A stretch of DNA of 64,000 nt from an uncultured Roseobacter sp. GTDB taxonomy: Bacteria > Pseudomonadota > Alphaproteobacteria > Rhodobacterales > Rhodobacteraceae. The notes beneath the pieces were generated by a model. It was not told where the DNA came from. It searched no databases and worked only from the letters and a program-made list of their open reading frames with translations. Where the stretch lies: NCBI RefSeq assembly GCF_947493125.1, contig NZ_CANLQB010000005.1, positions 186,001 to 250,000 of the forward strand. The letters run 5' to 3'. Positions 1 to 7,963 of the stretch are shown piece after piece (the first letter of the stretch is position 1; each line of letters starts with the position of its first letter). A program made the position numbers and the translations under genes.

Positions 1-603
1 CGGCAAGAAGATCGCTTTGCCGAAGCCGTCGTGGCCTATAACCGGGCCGCTGCGCTGGTCGAAGATCATGGCGGGCCGAGCTGGTTCCTCTACTACGCCC
101 GCGCCATTTCGCACGAACGGCAGGGCAACTGGGAGGAGGCCGAGGCCGATTTCCGCGCGGCACTCGAGATCAATCCGGGCCAGCCGCAAGTGCTGAACTA
201 CCTCGGCTATTCGCTGGTCGAGAAACAGATCAAGCTGGAAGAAGCGCTGGAGATGATCGAACGCGCCGTGGCTGCGAGCCCTGACAGCGGCTACATCATC
301 GATTCCCTTGGCTGGGCGCTCTACCGGCTGGGCCGCTACGAAGAGGCGGTGCCGCATATGGAGCGCGCGGTGGAACTGATGGCGGTCGATCCGGTGGTCA
401 ACGACCATCTTGGTGACGTCTACTGGGCGGTGGGCCGCAAGCGCGAGGCGGAGTTTCAATGGGCACGTGCCTTGTCCTTCGTCGACGAAGACGACCCGAT
501 GAGCGAGGCCAAACCCGAACGGATCCGGCGCAAGCTGGAGGTCGGGCTCGACGCGGTTCTGGCAGAGGAAGGCGCGGAGCCGCTGCAAGTTGCCACAGAC
601 TGA
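1..603 (+). CDS. TPR-repeat protein, 5'-truncated by window edge
   Basis: The frame is open to the first base of the window, so the N-terminus lies outside; 200 residues are visible. They contain about four tetratricopeptide repeats with the usual pattern, for example NYLGYSL, DSLGWALYRLGRYEEA and NDHLGDVYWAVGRKREA. TPR arrays are protein-protein interaction scaffolds; no catalytic domain is visible. The stop codon lies inside the start of ispE (14-bp overlap), so the two are probably co-transcribed. A TPR protein just before ispE is familiar in Rhodobacteraceae, but its specific role is unknown to me. Confidence 0.85.
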   Translation, partial: RQEDRFAEAVVAYNRAAALVEDHGGPSWFLYYARAISHERQGNWEEAEADFRAALEINPGQPQVLNYLGYSLVEKQIKLEEALEMIERAVAASPDSGYIIDSLGWALYRLGRYEEAVPHMERAVELMAVDPVVNDHLGDVYWAVGRKREAEFQWARALSFVDEDDPMSEAKPERIRRKLEVGLDAVLAEEGAEPLQVATD

Positions 604-1414
604 CGCCGCCGTTCGCGCCGCATTCGCCCCGGCCAAGATCAACCTCGCCCTGCACGTCACCTGTCAAAGGGCGGACGGCTATCACGCGCTCGACAGCCTG
701 GTGGTCTTCGCGGATATCGGCGATCACCTGCAGCTGACCCCCGGCGATGCGTTGACCTTGGCGGTGTCCGGCCCTTTCGCCACCGGGGTGCCGACGGATG
801 CACGCAACCTCGCCTTGCAGGCGGCGCACCTGGCGGAGTGGCGCGGTCATATCACCCTCGACAAACATCTTCCACATGGCGGCGGCATAGGTGGCGGTTC
901 GTCAGATGCGGGAGCGATACTGCGCGCGCTTGGGTTCACCGGCGATGCGCTGCCGCTTGGTGCGGATGTGCCGGTGTGCCAGTTCGGCCGGGCTGCCTGG
1001 ATGTCCGGCGTGGGCGATGACATCAGGCCGGCGCCCCAGGTGCCGAATTTTGCTGCGGTCCTCGTCAATCCGCGTGTACATGTGTCGACGCCGCAGGTGT
1101 TCCGGCGCCTTGCGCATAAGGATAACCCGCCTCTGCAGCCACCGCCCGCGCCGGGATCGGAGGCGGTGGCTTGGCTCGAATGGCTCGCCGCTCAACGCAA
1201 CGACCTCGAGGATGCGGCACAGCGCATCGCACCGGCGATCACCGATGTTCTGGGAGCCATCCGGCAAACCGCAGATGTGCGCCTGTCCCGGATGTCAGGA
1301 TCGGGTGCAACCTGTTTCGGGCTCTACCCATCGGCGTCGGCGGCACAGGCTGCGGCAGAGGCGCTGACCGCGCGTCGGCCCGATTGGTGGGTCAGGGCGA
1401 CCGAGCTCAGTTGA
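590..1414 (+). CDS. ispE: 4-diphosphocytidyl-2-C-methyl-D-erythritol kinase
   Basis: 274 residues, a GHMP-family kinase that phosphorylates CDP-methylerythritol in the non-mevalonate (MEP) isoprenoid pathway in the cytosol. The N-terminal substrate motif APAKINLALHV and the glycine-rich ATP loop GGGIGGGSSDAGA (about residues 97-109) are both present, and SGSGATCFGLY near the C-terminus matches the third GHMP motif. The start is a TTG overlapping the upstream TPR gene by 14 bp, with GGAG about ten bases before it; this fits translational coupling. Its 3' end overlaps by 8 bp the convergent polyprenyl synthase gene. Length is slightly below the common 280-290. Confidence 0.93.
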   Translation: MPQTDAAVRAAFAPAKINLALHVTCQRADGYHALDSLVVFADIGDHLQLTPGDALTLAVSGPFATGVPTDARNLALQAAHLAEWRGHITLDKHLPHGGGIGGGSSDAGAILRALGFTGDALPLGADVPVCQFGRAAWMSGVGDDIRPAPQVPNFAAVLVNPRVHVSTPQVFRRLAHKDNPPLQPPPAPGSEAVAWLEWLAAQRNDLEDAAQRIAPAITDVLGAIRQTADVRLSRMSGSGATCFGLYPSASAAQAAAEALTARRPDWWVRATELS

Positions 1415-2408
1415 TCCGTTCGACCACGTAGTCCGCAAGCTCACTGAGCATGTCCTTGATGTCATGGGCCGGCAGCGGGGCGAGGGAGGCCTTCGCCTTC
1501 GCGGCCCAGTCGCGGGCGGCGCTGGCCGTGTCAACGAGCGCGTTGTGCTTGCGCAACAAGGCCTGTGCCGTGTCGAGGTCATCCTCCGTCTGCTTGCCTT
1601 TTTCGATGGTCCGCACCCAGAAAGCGCGCTCTTCCGCATCTGCCTGCGCCACTGCCTTGAGAAGCGGCAGGGTGAGCTTGCGTTCGCGAAAATCATCACC
1701 AAGGTTCTTCCCGATCGCGCCCGCATCCCCTTGAAAATCCAGAAGATCGTCAACAATCTGGAACGCGATGCCCAATGCGTCCCCATAGTCGAAAAGCGCG
1801 GTCACCTGGTCGTCCGGCGCATCGGCGATCACACCACCGACCTTGGTTGCCGCCGAAAACAGGGCTGCGGTCTTGCCGCGGATCACCTGCATGTAGATCT
1901 CTTCGGTGGTGCCCAGGTCCTGGCTCGCGGTGAGTTGCAACACCTCGCCTTCCGCAATCGTCGCCGAGGCATTCGAGAGGATGTCCAACACGCGCAGCGA
2001 CCCCGTCTCCACCATCAGCTGGAAGCTGCGCGAAAACAGGTAGTCTCCCACCAGCACGGAAGACTTGTTATCCCACAGCAGATTGGCGGTAGGCCGCCCG
2101 CGCCGCTGCCCGCTTTCATCGACCACATCATCGTGCAGCAGGGTCGCGGTGTGGATGAACTCCACGGTCGCAGCGAGGTTGATGTGAAACTGGCCCTGAT
2201 AGCCGCAAAGATGTGCTGCCGCCAAGGTGAGCATCGGCCGCAGCCGTTTGCCGCCGGCCTCGACCAGATGCGCGGTCACTTCGGGGATGCGCGGCGCATG
2301 CTCCGAGGCCATGCGCGCGCGGATCAACGCGTTCACCGCGTCCAGATCATCTGCCAGATAGGCGGCCATGCGATCATGCGGTTTCTGCGAATTGTCAGTT
2401 TGCGGCAT
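1407..2408 (-). CDS. ispB: Long-chain polyprenyl diphosphate synthase
   Basis: 333 residues. Condenses isopentenyl diphosphate units into the long side chain of ubiquinone. Both aspartate-rich motifs are visible: HDDVVDE (D93, D94, D97) and VDDLLDF (D220, D221, D224), plus GGKRLRP for diphosphate binding. The residue five before the first Asp is Ala, as in enzymes that make long products, so octaprenyl or decaprenyl is expected rather than geranylgeranyl; Rhodobacteraceae normally use Q10. I chose ATG 2408 over the TTG one codon upstream because GGGAAG sits just before it. Convergent with ispE, so two isoprenoid genes face each other. Confidence 0.92.
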   Translation of the reverse strand: MPQTDNSQKPHDRMAAYLADDLDAVNALIRARMASEHAPRIPEVTAHLVEAGGKRLRPMLTLAAAHLCGYQGQFHINLAATVEFIHTATLLHDDVVDESGQRRGRPTANLLWDNKSSVLVGDYLFSRSFQLMVETGSLRVLDILSNASATIAEGEVLQLTASQDLGTTEEIYMQVIRGKTAALFSAATKVGGVIADAPDDQVTALFDYGDALGIAFQIVDDLLDFQGDAGAIGKNLGDDFRERKLTLPLLKAVAQADAEERAFWVRTIEKGKQTEDDLDTAQALLRKHNALVDTASAARDWAAKAKASLAPLPAHDIKDMLSELADYVVERIN

Positions 2409-2463
2409 CAACTTCCCGTTTGCTGGCTCGACATCGCGGCCGGCTTACTCTTACATCCCTGAT

Positions 2464-2679
2464 ATGAAGGAACTTTTGCGCAGCACCGACCCCACGATCA
2501 TCGCCTTTGCCACGGCCCTTCTCCAGGGTGAGGATATAGACTGCTTTGAGTTGGACGTAAATATGAGCGTGCTCGAAGGCGGCATCGGAGTCTTCCCCCG
2601 CCGGCTCATGGTGCGCACCGACGATCATGACGCCGCACTCCGTGTCATGCGGGACAATGAGATCCCGCTCGGGATATGA
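2464..2679 (+). CDS. DUF2007 small protein
   Basis: 71 residues starting MKELLRSTDPTIIAFATALL. The pattern (short alpha/beta unit, a central acidic stretch, then RLMVRTDDHDAALRVM) is that of DUF2007, a small domain described as a putative signal-transducing or binding module with no known reaction. The stop overlaps the start of the following methyltransferase by 4 bp (ATGA), so both belong to one operon. This pairing with a TrmN6-like methyltransferase is common in Rhodobacterales. Divergent from ispB, whose promoter must lie in the short gap upstream. Confidence 0.8.
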   Translation: MKELLRSTDPTIIAFATALLQGEDIDCFELDVNMSVLEGGIGVFPRRLMVRTDDHDAALRVMRDNEIPLGI

Positions 2680-3416
2680 GCGAAGCGCTGACGCGGGATG
2701 CCTTTCTTGGCGGGCGCGTGCAGCTCTGGCAGCCCCGAACGGGCTACCGCGCAGGGGTCGACCCGGTGCTGATGGCCGCCAGCGTGGCGGCGGAGCCCGG
2801 ACAGTCTGTGCTGGATCTCGGCTGCGGGGCCGGTGCGGCGCTCCTGTGCCTCGCCGCGCGCGTCCCCGGTCTGCACCTCACCGGGGTCGAACTACAGGAC
2901 GATTACGCCGCACTCGCCCGGCGCAATGCCGGTGACAGTGCCGAAATCTTCACCGCCGATATCACCGACCTGCCCGGCGAACTGCGGCAGCGCCAGTTCG
3001 ATCACGTCATCAGCAACCCGCCCTATTTCGACCGCGCGGCAAGTCGGGAAGCGCGGGATCTGGGGCGCGAGGCGGCCCTGGGAGAGACGGCACCGCTCGC
3101 CGATTGGGTCAAGGTCGCGGCCAAGCGCCTGAAACCCAAAGGATACGCGCATATCATCCACCGCGCCGAGCGGCTGCCGGATATCCTGAAGGCCTGGCCC
3201 AGCGGGATGGGCAGCGTCGAGGTGCTGCCGCTGGCGCCACGCGCAGAACGGCGGGCCGAGTTGGTCATCGTCCGCGCGCGCAAGAACGGGCGCGGGGCTT
3301 TCAAGCTGCATGCCCCACTGATTCTCCACGCTGGTGCACGCCACACCACCGACGCCGAAGATTATGTCCCCCGGGTCAAAGCCGTCCTGCGCGATGGAGC
3401 TGCGCTGGATTTCTGA
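2676..3416 (+). CDS. tRNA1(Val) A37 N6-methyltransferase-like protein
   Basis: 246 residues. Class I SAM-dependent methyltransferase: the SAM loop VLDLGCGAGAALL lies around residues 45-57 and the adenine-N6 type catalytic motif SNPPYFD around residue 112. NPPY is typical of enzymes that methylate exocyclic amino groups; the nearest family I recognise is TrmN6/YfiC, which modifies A37 of tRNA1(Val). The substrate could also be another RNA or a protein (HemK-like enzymes share NPPY). Translationally coupled to the DUF2007 gene. Confidence 0.8.
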   Translation: MSEALTRDAFLGGRVQLWQPRTGYRAGVDPVLMAASVAAEPGQSVLDLGCGAGAALLCLAARVPGLHLTGVELQDDYAALARRNAGDSAEIFTADITDLPGELRQRQFDHVISNPPYFDRAASREARDLGREAALGETAPLADWVKVAAKRLKPKGYAHIIHRAERLPDILKAWPSGMGSVEVLPLAPRAERRAELVIVRARKNGRGAFKLHAPLILHAGARHTTDAEDYVPRVKAVLRDGAALDF

Positions 3417-3422
3417 CCGGCG

Positions 3423-3437
3423 TTAATACAATTTTAA
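3423..3437. promoter_or_regulatory. CtrA-type box, perfect TTAA-N7-TTAA
   Basis: TTAA at 3423-3426 and 3434-3437 separated by exactly seven bases, the full palindromic recognition pattern of the alphaproteobacterial cell-cycle regulator CtrA. It lies in the gap before the DUF465 gene, about 90 bp from its start codon. The match is seen directly; binding is inferred. Confidence 0.6.
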
Positions 3438-3527
3438 CGAGTATCGTGCCCATGCTGCTTGTGCGGCGTGACTTGAATCACCATCTGTGATCCAGTGAAG
3501 GTCGTACCGTAGCAACAGGAGGAATGA

Positions 3528-3692
3528 ATGAGCGTCACTGCACATGTCGACCAGCTGAAGAAGAAGCATCAGTCCCTGAGCGAAGCTGTAGAAGAAGCCC
3601 AGCGCTCCCCCGGCACAGACGATCTCGCAATTGCCGACCTGAAAAAGCAGAAACTGCGCCTCAAAGAAGAAATCACCCGCCTGTCGAGTTAA
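3528..3692 (+). CDS. DUF465 (YdcH-like) small coiled-coil protein
   Basis: 54 residues, MSVTAHVDQLKKKHQSLSEA at the N-terminus, then a charged helix ending KKQKLRLKEEITRL. The K-K-x-K-L-x-L-K-(D/E)-x-I pattern is the hallmark of DUF465/YdcH, short helical proteins of unknown function. An AGGAGGAATGA Shine-Dalgarno sequence supports the start at 3528. A longer paralogue is encoded at 50998-51222. A perfect CtrA-type box lies upstream. The 3' end overlaps by about 20 bp the convergent EamA gene. Confidence 0.8.
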   Translation: MSVTAHVDQLKKKHQSLSEAVEEAQRSPGTDDLAIADLKKQKLRLKEEITRLSS

Positions 3693-4557
3693 AACCCGCG
3701 GCGAAGCTGGCGCGTGCGGCCACCACGGCGCCACCGGTTATGAGCAAAGCGGCAAGACCCAACGTCGTGGACAATGGGGCGACGCCAGCCAGTACCAAAA
3801 CGCAAGTAGACAGAAGCGGCGCCGCATAAGACGCCGCGCCTAATAGCTGTATGTCACCGCGTTTCACCCCGATGTCCCAGACAAAGAAGGCCAGCCCCAC
3901 GGGCCCGAGGCCGAGCAAAATCGTTGCCCCCCATCCGGTCACCGTCTGCGGCAGCACCGTTTGCTCGAAGATGAGGTGAAGCGGCAGGGATAGCAGCGCC
4001 GCTCCCAAGCAGAACACCGTGACCGATTGAGTCGGCGCATCGCCCAGCAGCCGCGACAACACCGAATAGCTCGACCAGGTCAGCGCACAGACCAGCGCGA
4101 GCCCATAGCCAAGGGCATACTGGGCCTGAAACCCCTCGCCACCACCGGTGACGATCAGCGCCGCCCCGGCAAACCCGATAACCGCGCCGATCACATGGCC
4201 GCCCCGCAACCGCTCGCCGGGCAGCAGGCCCGAGAGCAGCACGATCAGCAAAGGCCAGAGATAGGCGATCAGACCAGCCTCCGCCGCAGGCGCCAGCCTC
4301 AGAGCCGAGAAATAGAGCGCGTGATATCCGAAAAGTCCCAGCGTCCCGAAAACATATACATACCAGCGCACCCGCAGCAGAAGGCGCAGTCCGCCGGACA
4401 GGTGCGTCCATATCAGGCCGCACGTGCCGCCAATGGCAAAACAGATCGTGTTGAGCAGCAGCGGCGGGGTCGGGGCCGACCCGACGGTCAGAAGTGCCAG
4501 CAGCGCCCAGAGGATCACGGCAATGAACCCCACCCCCGTCGCCTGCGTCCGGTTCAT
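3673..4557 (-). CDS. EamA-family (DMT) transporter
   Basis: 294 residues with about ten hydrophobic segments and two EamA repeats, the drug/metabolite transporter architecture of an inner-membrane exporter. Substrate unknown; relatives export amino acids or other small metabolites. Features seen: ALYFSALRLAPAAEAGLIAYLWPL in the first half and an internal repeat in the second. Its ATG overlaps the stop of the upstream LysR gene by 4 bp, so regulator and transporter form one operon and the LysR protein may control this exporter. Convergent with the DUF465 gene. Confidence 0.85.
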   Translation of the reverse strand: MNRTQATGVGFIAVILWALLALLTVGSAPTPPLLLNTICFAIGGTCGLIWTHLSGGLRLLLRVRWYVYVFGTLGLFGYHALYFSALRLAPAAEAGLIAYLWPLLIVLLSGLLPGERLRGGHVIGAVIGFAGAALIVTGGGEGFQAQYALGYGLALVCALTWSSYSVLSRLLGDAPTQSVTVFCLGAALLSLPLHLIFEQTVLPQTVTGWGATILLGLGPVGLAFFVWDIGVKRGDIQLLGAASYAAPLLSTCVLVLAGVAPLSTTLGLAALLITGGAVVAARASFAAGFNSTGG

Positions 4558-5498
4558 GCCGCGGCCTCACCGGGCTCGACGATCTGCAGCGCTTCGGTGA
4601 TGTGCGCGGTCTTGTTGATTTCCTCCAGCACCCACTCCCGGAACGCTTTGACTTGCGGGCGGTTTTCACTGCCTTCCGGGCAGAGAAACCGAAACTTTGC
4701 TCCGGTGGACAGGGCAACCCCATAGGGTGTCACCAGACGGCCTTCGTCGATGTCCTTCACCACCAGTGCCCGTCGTCCCAGCACGACCCCGACCCCGGTC
4801 AGGGCCGCGTCCATCGCGTGATCGGCCTGGCTGAAATGCGGGCCATGCGTGGGGTCGAAGTCGATCCCCAGCGCCGCAAACCACGCCTTCCAGTCGCAGC
4901 GCGGCCTCAGAAAATCGATCGAATCATCGAAAATCAGTGGCGCCTGCATCAGGCTGACCGGATCAGGGAAGCGCTCCGCAAGGCCAGGCGTCATCACCGG
5001 TGCAATCCATTCCTCCGCGAGCGGCAGACAGTACAGCCCGTCGCCGCCCTCCTTGCCGAAGCGGATCGCCACATCAATGGCGTCGCGGCCAAAGTCCATG
5101 ATGCGCAAGGCGGCCGAAAACCGCAGCTCGATCTCGGGGTGGGCCTGGGCAAATTCATAAAGACGGGGTGCCAGCCATTTCGCAGTAAAGGCCGGACCCG
5201 CCGTCACCGTGAGCGACTGGTCGTCCTGCAGCCGCTGCGTTCCGCGCCAGGCGTTTGCCAGCGTCTGAAACCCGTCCGTCACCCCCGGGGCCAAGGTCTC
5301 TCCGGCCTCCGTCAATTCCACCGCGCGGTTGAGGCGTCGAAAGAGCGGCGCGCCCAGGTGTTCTTCCAGAGATTTGATCTGAAAGCTGAGCGCGGCCGGC
5401 GTGACCGACAACTCCTCCGCCGCCTTCGCAAAGGACATGTGCCGCGCGGCGGCTTCAAAGGCACGCAAGGCGGTGAGCGGAGGCAGTCTGTTAACCAT
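4554..5498 (-). CDS. LysR-family transcriptional regulator, GcvA-like
   Basis: 314 residues. The N-terminal winged helix-turn-helix is clear (LTALRAFEAAARHMSFAKAA then ELSVTPAALSFQIKSLE), followed by a periplasmic-binding-like effector domain. The PPLTALRAFEAAARH start and the WLAPRLYEFAQAHPEIEL segment place it near GcvA-type regulators; the effector is unknown. First gene of an operon with an EamA transporter, and divergent from a 37-residue micro-gene. A perfect TTAA-N7-TTAA palindrome lies 7 bp upstream of the start codon and may be its own operator, a CtrA site, or both. Confidence 0.9.
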   Translation of the reverse strand: MVNRLPPLTALRAFEAAARHMSFAKAAEELSVTPAALSFQIKSLEEHLGAPLFRRLNRAVELTEAGETLAPGVTDGFQTLANAWRGTQRLQDDQSLTVTAGPAFTAKWLAPRLYEFAQAHPEIELRFSAALRIMDFGRDAIDVAIRFGKEGGDGLYCLPLAEEWIAPVMTPGLAERFPDPVSLMQAPLIFDDSIDFLRPRCDWKAWFAALGIDFDPTHGPHFSQADHAMDAALTGVGVVLGRRALVVKDIDEGRLVTPYGVALSTGAKFRFLCPEGSENRPQVKAFREWVLEEINKTAHITEALQIVEPGEAAA

Positions 5499-5504
5499 GC
5501 TCGC

Positions 5505-5519
5505 TTAAATACAGCTTAA
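5505..5519. promoter_or_regulatory. TTAA-N7-TTAA palindrome (CtrA box or LysR operator)
   Basis: TTAA at 5505-5508 and 5516-5519 with a seven-base spacer, seven bases before the LysR start codon. It fits the CtrA full-site pattern exactly, but T-N11-A is also the generic LysR box, and autoregulatory sites sit in this position, so the assignment is ambiguous. Confidence 0.5.
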
Positions 5520-5541
5520 CTGACGCGGTGGAAAGTCTCGT

Positions 5542-5570
5542 TTGTCAGCTTTGTTAGCGGATGTCATATT
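5542..5570 (+). promoter_or_regulatory. Candidate sigma-70 promoter of micro-gene
   Basis: TTGTCA at 5542-5547 and CATATT at 5565-5570 with a 17-bp spacer, ending 42 bp before the micro-gene start at 5613. Recognised by eye only. Confidence 0.4.
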
Positions 5571-5612
5571 CGGATCAGATCAAATGAACTTTTGCAAACA
5601 AGGAGCCTTCCC

Positions 5613-5726
5613 ATGTTTGAAGCCACGACCCGCCGCGATACGCGCAACGCCATGCAACGCGCCCATGAAGAGCGTGCTCAAGCCATGAAAAACGCCTGGA
5701 ATTGGCTGTTTCCCTCTTCCCGCTGA
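5613..5726 (+). CDS. 37-residue basic micro-protein divergent from LysR
   Basis: Begins MFEATTRRDTRNAMQRAHEE and ends NWLFPSSR: a short helical, Arg/Ala-rich protein with an aromatic C-terminal patch. The call rests on a good ribosome binding site (AAGGAG, spacing about 7), a candidate promoter upstream and a strong terminator directly after the stop. I do not recognise the family. A second GcvA-like LysR gene in this window (28496-29413) also has a divergent micro-gene starting MF, which supports a real module. Function unknown. Confidence 0.6.
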   Translation: MFEATTRRDTRNAMQRAHEERAQAMKNAWNWLFPSSR

Positions 5727-5752
5727 TCGGCTGCAGCGATCTTACGGGATGC

Positions 5753-5783
5753 AGAAGGGCCGGTCGTCGTGACCGGCCCTTCT
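5753..5783. terminator. Bidirectional hairpin terminator
   Basis: Perfect 13-bp stem (5753-5765 with 5771-5783) around a 5-base loop, between the micro-gene on the + strand and phaB on the - strand. There is only a weak T-run on either side, but the position between convergent genes and the stem strength fit a shared terminator. Confidence 0.75.
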
Positions 5784-5803
5784 CCGTTTGATGCTGTTGC
5801 GCG

Positions 5804-6526
5804 TCAGACGAAGAACTGCGCGCCGTTGGCCGAGATGGTCGAGCCGTTGATGAAGCCGGAATCGTCCGAGGCCAGGAAGACAACGCAGCGCGCGATCTCT
5901 TCCGGCTCGCCCAACCGGCCCGCCGGGATCTGTGCGATGATCGATTCGCGCACCTTCTCAGGCACCGCCATGACCATATCGGTGGCAATATAGCCCGGGC
6001 AGATAGCATTTGCGGTGATGCCTGCACGCGCACCTTCCTGCGCCAGAGACTTCACGATGCCAAGATCACCCGCCTTGGTCGCGGCATAGTTCACCTGCGC
6101 GAACTGTCCTTTCTGACCATTGATCGAACTGATCACGATGACCCTGCCGAACTTGCGCTCGCGCATTCCGGGCCAGATCGGGTGGACGGTGTTGAACACG
6201 CCCGTGAGGTTGGTGTCGATCACCTCCTGCCACTGCTCCGGCGTCATCCGGTGGAACGGCGCGTCACGGGTGATGCCCGCGTTGGCGACGACGATTTCGA
6301 TTGGGCCAAGATCCGCCTCGACACCCGCGATGCCCTCCTTGCAGGCGTTGTAATCCGCGACGTTCCACTTGTAGGTCTTGATGCCTGTCTCGTCGGTGAA
6401 TTTCGCGGCGGCCTCATCATTGCCGGCATAGGTGGCGGCGACGGTGTAACCGGCGTCTTTCAGAGCGTTGGAAATCGAAGCGCCGATACCTCGGCTGCCT
6501 CCGGTGACAAGGGCGACGCGGGACAT
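5804..6526 (-). CDS. phaB: Acetoacetyl-CoA reductase
   Basis: 240 residues, short-chain dehydrogenase family. Reduces acetoacetyl-CoA to (R)-3-hydroxybutyryl-CoA with NADPH, the second step of polyhydroxybutyrate synthesis. The nucleotide-binding TGGSRGIGASI is at the N-terminus, the active-site S-I-N-G and YAATKAG (Tyr-x-x-x-Lys) are in the middle, and the C-terminus GFINGSTISANGAQFFV is typical of PhaB. GGAGGAAC precedes the ATG. It lies 133 bp downstream of phaA on the same strand, so phaA-phaB may be one transcript with an internal promoter. The PHA synthase gene is not in this window. Confidence 0.92.
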   Translation of the reverse strand: MSRVALVTGGSRGIGASISNALKDAGYTVAATYAGNDEAAAKFTDETGIKTYKWNVADYNACKEGIAGVEADLGPIEIVVANAGITRDAPFHRMTPEQWQEVIDTNLTGVFNTVHPIWPGMRERKFGRVIVISSINGQKGQFAQVNYAATKAGDLGIVKSLAQEGARAGITANAICPGYIATDMVMAVPEKVRESIIAQIPAGRLGEPEEIARCVVFLASDDSGFINGSTISANGAQFFV

Positions 6527-6579
6527 GAGAGTTCCTCCATGGTTTTTCTGATAATCTTGTTACGCACTGAAATTCAGAT

Positions 6580-6596
6580 GCGCAATATTATTGCGC
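6580..6596. promoter_or_regulatory. Inverted repeat between phaA and phaB
   Basis: GCGCAAT (6580-6586), ATT, ATTGCGC (6590-6596): a 7-bp inverted repeat with a 3-base centre in the 133-bp gap upstream of phaB. It could be an operator. The TTGCGC core recurs upstream of lrp/trxB and of the atp operon. Confidence 0.4.
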
Positions 6597-6659
6597 GCGC
6601 ATTTTCGGATTTCAGTGGCTGAGTGGGGGGCGGCACAGCTTCGCGCCGCCCGGATGAAG

Positions 6660-7835
6660 TCAGGGGCGCTCAAGGCACATGGCAACGCCCATGCCGCCAC
6701 CGATGCAGAGGGTGGCCAGACCCTTCTTCGCATCGCGCCGCTTCATCTCGAAGAGCAGCGTGTTCAGGATGCGCGCGCCCGAGGCACCAATGGGGTGGCC
6801 GATGGCGATGGCGCCGCCGTTCACGTTCACGATCTCGGGGTTCCAGCCCATGTCTTTGTTCACAGCGCAAGCCTGTGCGGCAAAGGCCTCGTTGGCCTCG
6901 ACCAGGTCCAGGTCTTCGGCCTTCCAGCCCGCCTTTTCCAGCGCCTTGCGGCTGGCATAGATCGGGCCAGCGCCCATGATAGACGGGTCAAGGCCGACGG
7001 TTGCGTAGCTGGCGATGCGGGCCAGCGGCTCGATGCCGCGTTTCTCCGCCTCATCCGCAGACATCATCAGCGCGGCCGCCGCACCATCGTTCAAGCCCGA
7101 CGCGTTCGCCGCGGTGACCGAGCCGTCCTTGGTGAAGGCGGGGCGCAGCTTCTGCATCGCTTCGATGGTCGCGCCATGGCGAATGTACTCGTCCTGATCG
7201 ACGATAGTGTCGCCCTTGCGGCCCTTGACGGTGAAGGCCATGATCTCGTCTGCGAATTTGCCCGCCTTCTGCGCAGCTTCGGCCTTGTTCTGCGAGGCAA
7301 CAGCAAACTCATCTTGTTGTTCGCGATTGATCTGCCATTTTTCAGCAACGTTTTCGGCCGTTTGGCCCATGTGATAGCCGTTGAAGGCGTCCCACAACCC
7401 GTCGCGGATCATGGTGTCGATGTATTTGATATCGCCCATCTTGTGGCCCGCCCGCAGGGGCGCCGCATGGGGCGAAAGCGTCATGTTTTCCTGCCCGCCT
7501 GCGGCAACGATGCTCGCATCTCCCAATTGGATATGCTGCGCGGCCAGAGCAACGGAGCGCAGACCCGACCCGCACACCTGGTTGATCGTCCAGGCGGCAC
7601 TTTCTTGCGGCAGCCCCGCGTTGATATGGGCTTGACGTGCGGGGTTCTGGCCCTGCGCCGCGGTCAGCACCTGACCCAAAATGGTTTCGGACACCTCGGC
7701 AGCCTCGACGCCTGCGCGCGCGACGACTTCCTTCAGCACGGCTGCTCCGAGATCATGGGCGGGGATGGTTGCGAAGGAGCCGCCAAAACTGCCAACGGCA
7801 GTGCGGGCTGCGGATGCGATAACGACATTCGTCAT
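6660..7835 (-). CDS. phaA: Acetyl-CoA C-acetyltransferase (beta-ketothiolase)
   Basis: 391 residues, the usual size for biosynthetic thiolase. Condenses two acetyl-CoA to acetoacetyl-CoA for polyhydroxybutyrate synthesis. The acylated cysteine is in [10 protein letters not shown] (about residue 88), the catalytic His in [13 protein letters not shown], and the second Cys in [10 protein letters not shown] near the C-terminus, so all three catalytic residues are present. AAAGGA precedes the ATG. phaB follows on the same strand. Confidence 0.95.
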   Translation of the reverse strand: MTNVVIASAARTAVGSFGGSFATIPAHDLGAAVLKEVVARAGVEAAEVSETILGQVLTAAQGQNPARQAHINAGLPQESAAWTINQVCGSGLRSVALAAQHIQLGDASIVAAGGQENMTLSPHAAPLRAGHKMGDIKYIDTMIRDGLWDAFNGYHMGQTAENVAEKWQINREQQDEFAVASQNKAEAAQKAGKFADEIMAFTVKGRKGDTIVDQDEYIRHGATIEAMQKLRPAFTKDGSVTAANASGLNDGAAAALMMSADEAEKRGIEPLARIASYATVGLDPSIMGAGPIYASRKALEKAGWKAEDLDLVEANEAFAAQACAVNKDMGWNPEIVNVNGGAIAIGHPIGASGARILNTLLFEMKRRDAKKGLATLCIGGGMGVAMCLERP

Positions 7836-7963
7836 GTGGTGTGTCCTTTACCAGTTCTGGCAAAGGGGCAGTCTTGCCGGGCCCCGGTTCAAAGGGCCCC
7901 ACCCCCTCACCTCTCATGGGGGGTCCATATCGCATTCATATCACGTCAGCAACCAACTGCCGG

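Noticed and set aside
5804-7835. Horizontal transfer of the pha genes
   Set aside because: Codon use and GC content look like the neighbours, and no mobile element is present.
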